In this document: one piece after another, positions 51,990 through 64,000 of the stretch
How the letters are laid out: each line of letters starts with the position of its first letter
How positions within the stretch are numbered: the stretch's first letter is position 1
Assembly: GCF_033807715.1 (NCBI RefSeq)
Contig: NC_084607.1
Location: 20,965,941-21,029,940, forward strand
DNA: 64,000 nucleotides
Source of the DNA: Cololabis saira
Lineage: Eukaryota; Chordata; Actinopteri; Beloniformes; Belonidae
Reading direction: 5' to 3'
The notes under the pieces: generated by a model
The model's database searches: none
What the model was told of the DNA's origin: nothing
Seen by the model: the letters and a program-made list of their open reading frames with translations, nothing else
Made by a program: the position numbers and the translations under genes

Positions 51990-52510
51990 TCAGTGGCAGA
52001 TGAGGGGCTGCCAGCAGCTTGCCCGGGCGCGCATCAATAATTACCATCCTCGTCTCTGCTCTTATTTTCGTTTGCGCTTTCGTGCAAAAGAAGAACTTGT
52101 CGTAGCCGCTCGAGCGTCGACAATCTCGGCCGTGCTGAATTTCTCCTGCAGCCGAGGGTGTTTCATCGGGTTTACAAGCGGCGCCGCCTTCTCCTCCATC
52201 TCCTCCTCCTCCTCCTCCTCCCCGCCACATGCAGGCCTGCTGCGCGCCGTGCACTTACGACAATGGCCCGTGATCGCGCCTGGCACGCAGACGGTGACGC
52301 GCACACAAAAAAAAAACACGGGATGGAGAGCAGAGCGCAGAACCTCGGCTTCTGTCCACACGCTCGTAAACCAGCCCGTGTCCGTGCGCAGTGGCAGTGA
52401 GCCGCCTGCAGGCGGACTGCATGGCAAACAGGCGCGCAGCGGTTCAAGGGCGATTGATTTGGTGTTTAATTTCTCTCCCGGTGCACTTGACGCAAAAAAA
52501 GGATGAGCCT
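51990..52510 (-). promoter_or_regulatory. rai1: CpG island, candidate rai1 promoter and first exon
   Basis: A CpG-rich patch stands out from CpG-poor surroundings: GCCCGGGCGCGCATC (52020), GCCGCTCGAGCGTCGAC (52105), GCGGCGCCGCC (52180), TGCGCGCCGTGCAC (52240) and GATCGCGCCTGGCACGCAG (52273). Within it, the minus strand offers a strong splice donor, ATTGTC then GTAAGTG, ending an exon at 52259. Placement upstream of rai1 on the same strand fits a vertebrate CpG-island promoter. No TATA box was identified and the start site is unknown, perhaps near 52400-52480. Confidence 0.5.
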
Positions 52511-53359
52511 CTGTCTGACCTTCACGACAGACTGGGGGGGTTGTCTGTGTCGCCAGGCTCTGCCTTCTGCTCCCTCACACACAATATCATCACCTGGAAA
52601 TGTCAAAACCTCATATATAGTGTTATAAATGATCGCTTTCCATCTGCTTTCTAATTATAGCCAGTGTAAGGACATTCCTAATTTTAGCTGCAGCCGTGAA
52701 ATAGTTGTCTTTTAATAATTCATGAGTTCAGACACGGAGCCTGCTCCTATACTGGCACGCGTATTGCCAGCCTGCGGTGCTGCTCAGTCGACTGAAAAAC
52801 AGCGAGGACAGGGCCTGATATATTCTCATTTACGAGACTTTAAAAATAATCAGACTCACCTCGCCGCTTTTAGGAGAAGTAAGGCGTGGAGATGTAGCAT
52901 ATAAGTCTGACTTCCAGTGAGATATATTGGCCTGCACCTTGTTCGCTGGCTGATGTGATACAGCCGACCTTAGAGCAGGAAATCATATTAGTTTTACGGC
53001 AATGTTTTTGACGAGTACTCGAGAGCTGAAAGATCAGTAACGCCAGACGCACGAAGCCATGCAGATGCGGTATGTGATTGCGCCAACGTGCATTAATCAT
53101 TTCTGTGCAGTTGGGATGCATTTGTTTTGATCAGTGCGGATCTGAACGATTCTGCCTACAGCGCTGCCATCAATTGAGATGGACAGGGGTTAAACAGGAC
53201 TGCGTCTGAAGACTCGGTTGAAAGCTTCTTTAATCTCAGTTCGCTCTGCGCCTGCACACACACATAGGTGTGCTTGTTTGAACAACTTGTGCAGTGTGCT
53301 TTGATTTCAAGTCTGCGTTCTACTCAAATGTATCATTAAGTAAGGAAAGATGCCTTATA
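52511..53359. other. intergenic or promoter-upstream sequence
   Basis: Unique sequence. The part at 52600-52900 has several AATTA/TAAT words and might hold enhancer sequence. No gene seen. Confidence 0.4.
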
Positions 53360-53727
53360 CAGGACTGTCTCAGAAAATTAGAATATTATGATTTTCTGTA
53401 ATGCAATTACAAAAATGTCATACATTCTGGGTTCATTACAAATCAACTGAAATATTGCAAGCCTTTTATTATTTCAATATTGCTGATCATGGCTTACAGC
53501 TTAAGAAAACTCAAATATCCTATCTCAAAAAATTTGAATATTCTGGGAATCTTATTTAAACTGTAAGACACAATCATCATAATCAGCAATATTAAAATAA
53601 TAAAAGGCTTGCAATATTTCAGTCGATTTGTAATGAATCCAGAATGTATGACATTTTTGTTTTTTTAATTGCATTACAGAAAATAAAGAACTTTATCAAA
53701 ATATTCTAATTTTCTGAGACAGCCCTG
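53360..53727. mobile_element. palindromic Tc1/mariner MITE
   Basis: The left end CAGGACTGTCTCAGAAAATT is inverted at the right end (53708-53727, one mismatch), and both ends are flanked by TA (53358-53359 and 53728-53729), the Tc1/mariner target. The two halves are reverse complements along nearly their whole length (for example GCAAGCCTTTTATTATTT against AAATAATAAAAGGCTTGC-type sequence). The single-stranded form would fold into an arm of about 170 bp. No coding capacity. Confidence 0.85.
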
Positions 53728-54972
53728 TATAGCAGCTCTCCACATCATCGACGTTGTTGGGATTTCAGTGTGACTTCACAACAGAATTTTATCAATGAGC
53801 TGGCAGTATGAACCAGTGGTGATAAGATTATTTCAAATACCAGTAGGTAAATAGGCTACATGTGCATGCAAGTTGAGGTGTGATTCAAGTTCGCCTACAG
53901 TGGAGAAGTGGAGATGTTAGGGTCAGGGTCGTTGAGGACTCGACCACACATCTCGGATCAATTAGATGTGGGACAGGAAGGGGTGGCTCTCTGTTGCCAT
54001 AGAGACAGGAAGACAGTGGCGTTGGATACTGTTACTAGGCAGGAGAGGCTGCCACTGAATAAGGTGAGGGGACATAGGGTGGTCTGTTGTGGTTAGTAAA
54101 CAACGTCAAATCTCAGTGGGAATGATGCCTAAAAAGGTTAATGTACATGCATGGATGATTTTTGTATTCAGGTGGAAGTACAACTGGTTGTGACTTTCAA
54201 CTTATAACCAGAAAGACTCACTCCATGCTACATAAACAAACAAATAAATACATAGTTGGAGAATAAGTCATTAAAATATAATATTGAGGGACTTGGAAAT
54301 ACACACTCAGATCTTTTGAACTTTTCAACGTTAAACTTTTTTTTTTGTGGCAATCTAAGTGATTCATAATGTGCAAGTGAGAAATTATAAGGCGTGTTTT
54401 ATTGCAGACTTTATCTGTCACTCCGTTTATTTAATAATTCTCATCTAATCATAACCAGGCTTCTCTGTAAAAGCCACTGGACGATTAAAAATAAATTAAT
54501 AAAGATAAATAAAGAAAGACAACCAGTTACCCCAATGCAAGGACTACTCGCTGTCTACAAAGGCAGTTCAGGACACGCAAATGGCGTCAGCCTCTGACAG
54601 ATGTAAACACCCCCACCATCAGTGTTGGGCAAGTTACATCCAAAATATAATACATTATATATTACTAGTTACTGTCATTTGAAAGTAATTAGTTACATTA
54701 CAATATTACTATATCTGAATTGTAATGCGTTACACTACTTGTGTATTACTTTTGAGTTACTTTCAACAAAATAGCAAAAAAAGATAAATCTTGTCCCACT
54801 GGCAGATTTTTCTACTTATTTCAAGTGAAAATTTACTTGAAACAGGTGAACATTTTCAAATAAGTTATTTTTCTGGTGTTATTTTTCTGGTGATGACTCT
54901 AAATGTTGAAATAGCAGTAAAAACACATTCATTGATGAAATGACATAAGGGATGGAAAGGAGGGATGGCAGT

Positions 54973-55425
54973 TTTACAGGGGGGATGATTTGGACCGTTT
55001 TTATTTCAGGGGGGGGGATGATTTGGACCGTTTTTATTTCAGGGGGGAGGATTTGGACTGTTTTTATTTCAGGGGGGATGATTTGGACCGTTTTTATTTC
55101 AGGGGGGATGATTTGGACTGTTTTTATTTCAGGGGGGATGATTTGGACCGTTTTTATTTCAGGGGGGGTGATTTGGACTGTTTTTATTTCAGAGGGGATG
55201 ATTTGGACCGTTTTTATTTCAGGGGGGGGATGATTTGGACCGTTTTTATTTCAGGGGGGATGATTTGGACCGTTTTTATTTCAGGGGGATGATTTGGACT
55301 GTTTTTATTTCAGGGGGGATGATTTGGACCGTTTTTATTTCAGGGGGGGGGGGGGGGGGTGATTTGGACCGTTTTAATTTCAGGGGGGGGTGATTTGGAC
55401 CCTTTTAATTTCAGGGGGGGTGCCA
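54973..55425. repeat. 30-bp minisatellite inside the hAT element, about 14-15 copies
   Basis: The unit is a G5-G15 run followed by ATGATTTGGACCGTTTTTAT and TTCA. Because 30 is a multiple of three, it produces stop-free repetitive frames (GGMIWTVFIS), which I do not regard as a gene. ACCG and ACTG versions alternate over several copies, suggesting a 60-bp higher-order unit. Confidence 0.92.
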
Positions 55426-55630
55426 TCACATCACCCCTCATCCCCCCTCAACTCGAATACTGCTCACACGGAACTCAGAACTTCTTCATAAATAACTCCC
55501 AGAGAGAAAAAAAACACCAGCAAGCTAACAAACAAACCAATATTTCTCTCAGAGTTAACAAAACGTACCAGCAATCAACAACTCGCAGCTGTTTTAACCT
55601 CTCCTCCTGATGGGCTGCAGGTGTGGTTTA

Positions 55631-55750
55631 AGGCTGATTTATGGTTCCGCGTTACACCAACGCAGGCCATACGCCGTGGGTTACGCGAACTACTGCGTAC
55701 CCTACGGCGAAAGCTCTGCGTCGATTTAACGCGGAACCATAAATCCGCTC
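55631..55750. mobile_element. nested short inverted-repeat MITE
   Basis: The left end GGCTGATTTATGGTTCCGCG matches the reverse complement of the right end, CGCGGAACCATAAATCCGC. The interior words CTGCGTCGATTTAACGCGG and ACGCCGTGGGTTACGCG belong to a small MITE common in fish. It lies wholly inside the larger hAT element. Confidence 0.7.
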
Positions 55751-56243
55751 TCACAGCGCGACTGACTGTGAGCCCGGCTCGTGCAGCTCCTCGCCGACTC
55801 CGCGCTCATATATATTTAATAAATGTATAAAGCCCATATATTAATAAAGCCTCACTTGGCCGAGCTCTAACGCTGAGACCATGGTAGATTTAAGTTACAC
55901 GCGGACACGCCGCACTGTTGACTTTTCCCTGCCGGCTCTGCTCACTGGCTAAACAGTCCCCACACAAACAGTGTCCAGCGGCGCTACGTTCCGCCGCGCC
56001 GCGTTTCCAACGCTTTTTTCTGTTGTCGGGATGTCTCGCGGACGCGGTGTTGGTGAATTCTTTAAAAAACAACAGCTAAACGGGTTAAAATGCGTTGTAA
56101 CGCGCGTTACTTAGATTGTAACGAGTAAAATATTACCGAAAATGTATTAGTAATGCGTTATATTACTGCGTTACAGCAAATAGTAATACATTACTGTAAT
56201 TGCGTTACTTTTGTAACGCGTTACCCCCAACACTGCCCACCAT

Positions 56244-56954
56244 GACCACGATGCTCTCATGCCACCTAGTGAATTCGCAGACACAATTGCTCAACTACAT
56301 AAATTGTACACTTGCGCCATCTCCTGGGGAATAATCAATATCTTCTATTTACTGTGAACAATCCAAACTTGATCCAGTTAGTGTTTAGTACTTGTCTCTA
56401 TTTTACAGTTGTAACGCCAAAGTAAAGATGTATATGTGTTGATACCTGAAAAGAAAGAGGACTTGCGTTTCATCTCCTGACCAACTGGTAAAACCACAAC
56501 AAGACTTTAGCTTTCCTTCAGGACCACAGACTGCTGTTCATAGCAATAATAGATGAGTGTTCCCTCAGCACCATGGACAGCTCCCTGGCACTGGTTCAGT
56601 AATATATGTTTCAGTTCAGCACCACGGATAGCGTCACGTTTCTATTGACGTTAGTTTCATAACTACCGTAGTCTGATTGCTAAAATGATGCTGCATAATT
56701 TTGCCCTAAAGAGCTAATTGCTATACCAAACATTTAAGAAATAGGATTAAAGGATTGTACCATTAATAATGTGGGAGCCCTCTCCCTCTCATAGTTCAAC
56801 TGATATTTAATTATAAAGTTATTCTAATTCTTATTCTTTAAAAGAAATGGCTTTCTGATGGCAAGTAGCCATATATCACCCTTCTCTGCAACTATTTTAA
56901 AACAGACTTGAGCACAAGGATTTTCAAGATAGATTAAACGTCATGAGAGGAAAG
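56244..56954. other. intergenic sequence, nothing recognised
   Basis: AT-leaning unique sequence between two transposon copies. Confidence 0.5.
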
Positions 56955-57230
56955 TGTGTGCGGCCACAGGACCTGGGTACCTTGAGGTGACAGTGAACGC
57001 CTCTTCAGAAGTAAATGAAAGGCCTTCTGTCTGTCAGCTAAATCTTGGTCAAATTACACCAGGACAATGATCCAACAAATATACACCAAAATGGGTTCAA
57101 TTAAAAGAATCAAGGATTTGCAATGACCCAGTCTAGGCCCAAACTTTCACCGAATTAAAATGCTCTGGTGGAACCTTAAGAGCGTTATGTGTAAGCAAAT
57201 ACCCAATCGCCTCGATAAATTGATCATAAG
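56955..57230 (+). mobile_element. Tc1-like transposase fragment
   Basis: Contains decayed Tc1 words in order: CCACAGGACCTGGGTACCTT (about 56966), CAGGACAATGATCC (about 57060), AGAATCAAGGATTTGCAATG (about 57105), AATTAAAATGCTCTGGTGGA (about 57153) and ACCTTAAGAGCG (about 57174). This is the 3' half of the same family as the relic at about 15.5-16.6 kb. No intact frame. Confidence 0.65.
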
Positions 57231-58060
<830 letters not shown>

Positions 58061-58082
58061 TTAAGACAACTGGTCTCACGTT

Positions 58083-58088
58083 TTTATT
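58083..58088 (-). terminator. fam20c: candidate fam20c polyadenylation signal (AATAAA)
   Basis: AATAAA on the minus strand in the sequence GCAATAAAAACG. It would give a 3' UTR of about 1.6 kb. A further AATAAA near 57990 is an alternative. I saw no other minus-strand AATAAA between the stop codon and this site. No transcript evidence. Confidence 0.3.
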
Positions 58089-59661
58089 GCACACTTTAAT
58101 CATTTAGTAAACAGATCTTCACAGTAACAATGCAAGAGCATAAAACTGAAGCAAATCACTGTGCAGTCCAGCTTTGCAGATCTTCAAAATATTTATAGGT
58201 ATTTACATTGAAAATATGAAAACCCAAGAACAGTGCACATGGTTATCCCTGTGGTTGAATGAGGCATTTAACCCCTATATCACCTTAACGCATTTCTTAA
58301 AGTTGACTTTATGCTGCTTTTAGGTCTATAAATCCTGTCAATACTGCCAACCCAAAAACATTCAAGTACTGTATTTCTGGCATTGCACGGGTACTAGGTT
58401 AGCCAATACATAGGACTCTTTGGAGGGGGGAAAAATGCAGTGGTACCACTTCCACAAAGCCCAAAAAGCTTTGCTGTTCTGAGGACAAAATATGCTTTCA
58501 AAGGAATGAAAATTTCCCCACAGTATCCAAATGCCAAACTTTTTTTTAATAAATACTGTACTTTGTAATGTTTAAAGTAACACAATGGCAAACCAAAACA
58601 TAGAAGTTATGACAGAATTGTAATTTCTTTTCATGCCCCAATAAATAGTAAGATAGACATGAAACAGTATACAAACTAACATCTTTGCATTGCATAAACC
58701 TTTAAAGTGATATCTTAGAAAAACATACTAAATGCTTCAGATGTGCTTTTATGAATGAATCACTTGAATTAAATGACATGCAAATAATTTAAGACTTACA
58801 AGTACTTCAATGTTGCCTCCAGTCCTGACATTTCGTGTATTTGGTTTGGTAAGTGTCATTTTGTGTTGCTCTGTTTAGCTACACATGGCACAAGCTAAAC
58901 TTTCGGGTGGTGGGGGTGGGTTAAAGGAAAAGCAATACAAAGTCTGAATAAGGCAAAGTAATAGTACCAGTTGAACAAGGGTGTGGAGGGAAATTGTCCT
59001 CAGATTCACGCTGTTTAGAAGCAGGTAATGACATTTTCAATCACTCTGTTCTAAGTCTGTGCCAAGAAAAAAAGATTACAAAGATTTGCTCATATTCTCC
59101 TGTTGTTTGTCCAGGCATGACTTCAGCTTTGTAACATTCAATAATAGCAGTGAAAAACATGTTTTAGAAACAGAAATAAATCCACAAGCTTTCTCAACCT
59201 TTTTATACATTTTGACAACTGATAAAGCTTATAGTCTGAACATATACTGCCCAGTCAGTGTTGGATTTGGTTATGCACTGATATAATAAAACACATAAAA
59301 CGAACTGGTACCCTCCGTGTTTAGAACATACAGGACAAAATCAGAACATAGTAATAGTTCCTTTATGTCTTATATAGATAAAACAAACAAACATACAAAC
59401 AAAAAAGTCTGTACCTGACAAATAAGAAGCCTCTGTGTAAGCACAGTCTTTTCTGATATTTGTGGGCAGATTTTTCTATTTAAATACACCTAAAAGCAGT
59501 TTCCATAGAGGCAATGATGGCAAGTCTTGGAATTCACTGAATTCAGCTTGATGTCAGAAGTGGGATTTTTTTGGTACAATCCCAGTGGTTGAGAATCCGC
59601 AGATGTGGTCCATTGGCTATGTATCAGCGTGGGATCCTGTCAACCATGAGTCTGGACCCCA
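58089..59661 (-). other. fam20c: probable 3' UTR of fam20c
   Basis: A 1.6-kb AT-rich stretch directly after the stop codon, free of microsatellites and recognisable transposons, unlike the rest of the window. Extent inferred from the candidate poly(A) signal. Confidence 0.4.
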
Positions 59662-63503
<3,842 letters not shown>

Positions 63504-64000
63504 CTAGAAAGACAGAGATATAGAGGCAGACGGTAATCATTCAAGATGTAAAAAAAAAAAAAGAAAGAAAAAGCTGTTTGCCATGACATCAGCGTTTCCT
63601 TTAAAACGGAAAGATCAATTCCAGATTTGACTGTTTTGAACTTCCAGCTTCATGTTGCACTGAACACGTGCAGAAACAAAGCGTCTGTATCCTCCTGCTC
63701 ATTCTTCCACAGTGAGAACATGTATACTGAGTTTTTAAAGCAAAACAGGAGAGCTCTAAATCCTGATGACGCAATCTGTATAGGAGCTGTTTGGACATCT
63801 TGTATTCATTTGACTGATTCCTTCGTGGATGAAGACCAAGTCAGCTACCTTTTCATTTTGAGAAGTTCTTACTTGTTGCAATGAAACTTTCCACCTATCA
63901 GTTTTGGACACACATACAACACCACCTTTGAGAGTGACATGATGTTTACTTTTTGATTTGTGATGAACCTTTAAAACCAATATCAAACGTCTTAATTCAA
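63504..64000. other. fam20c intron (upstream exon outside window)
   Basis: No frame on the minus strand matches the FAM20C region expected before ILDFRR (the FALDFYFPE stretch), so the preceding exon lies beyond the window. Confidence 0.6.

Larger units (their letters stand above)
54612..56243. mobile_element. non-autonomous hAT-type element with an 8-bp target duplication
   Basis: The left end CAGTGTTGGGCAAGTTAC (54620) and the right end GTTACCCCCAACACTG (to 56235) are inverted repeats. They are bracketed by a perfect 8-bp duplication, CCCACCAT (54612-54619 and 56236-56243), the hallmark of hAT-like insertion. Subterminal sequence is rich in AGTAATTAGTTAC and GTAACGCGTTAC words. The 1616-bp interior contains no transposase. 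It is a mosaic: a 30-bp minisatellite, a nested inverted-repeat MITE and a CpG-rich segment. Confidence 0.85.

Noticed and set aside
51889..52506. 205-residue open frame, plus strand, across the CpG island
   Set aside because: High GC lowers stop frequency. It opposes rai1, has no recognisable domain and reads through a (CTC)n serine run.
54952..55292. Repetitive frames GGMIWTVFIS and DDLDRFYFRG
   Set aside because: Artefact of a 30-bp minisatellite whose length is divisible by three.
54973..55425. CRISPR-like regular repeats
   Set aside because: Units are contiguous with no unique spacers, in a vertebrate genome. It is a minisatellite.
63504..64000. A further fam20c exon
   Set aside because: No minus-strand frame contains the residues expected before ILDFRR, so the preceding exon is outside the window.

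Overview
The window looks like nuclear DNA of a ray-finned (teleost) fish, probably a percomorph; the species cannot be named from sequence alone. The reasons are split vertebrate genes with GT-AG introns, very dense (CA)n/(GT)n microsatellites, and many relics of fish-type hAT and Tc1/mariner transposons, a SINE and a LINE. I saw nothing bacterial, no CRISPR array, no rRNA and no convincing tRNA gene.

Both host genes lie on the minus strand. (1) Positions 1-5376 are the giant coding exon of rai1 (retinoic acid induced 1, a chromatin-associated transcription regulator). It opens with MQSFRE, reads 1792 codons without a stop and leaves the window before the C-terminal zinc-finger domain. Two candidate noncoding 5' exons are at 51064-50788 and about 52480-52259, the latter in a CpG island at about 51990-52510. 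This would give rai1 a first coding intron of about 45.4 kb. (2) Positions 63503-59662 are the last six coding exons of fam20c (Golgi secretory-pathway kinase), with every splice phase consistent. They encode the end of the N-lobe, the Cys-rich segment and the catalytic C-lobe. Upstream exons lie beyond 64000.

The rai1 intron (about 5.4-50.8 kb) holds no supported gene. It holds roughly two dozen long dinucleotide tracts, (CCAT)n, (TTCC)n, (CTGT)n and (TATC)n arrays, a 35-base poly(G) run and purine-rich blocks. Its transposable elements are a mariner-like relic (about 6.35-7.66 kb), a Tc1-like relic (about 15.47-16.65 kb), an unclassified fold-back element (17088-17755), a tRNA-like SINE with a (GGAT)n tail (about 24.16-24.58 kb), a LINE reverse-transcriptase relic (about 31.45-32.04 kb) and a hAT MITE (44202-44635).

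The interval between the rai1 CpG island and the fam20c 3' end (about 52.5-58 kb) contains a palindromic Tc1 MITE, a 1.6-kb non-autonomous hAT element with a perfect 8-bp target duplication and composite cargo, and another Tc1 relic. The two genes have no obvious shared pathway: one is a nuclear dosage-sensitive regulator, the other a secretory kinase. The most unusual structures are the fold-back element, the composite hAT element and a repeat expansion inside rai1.
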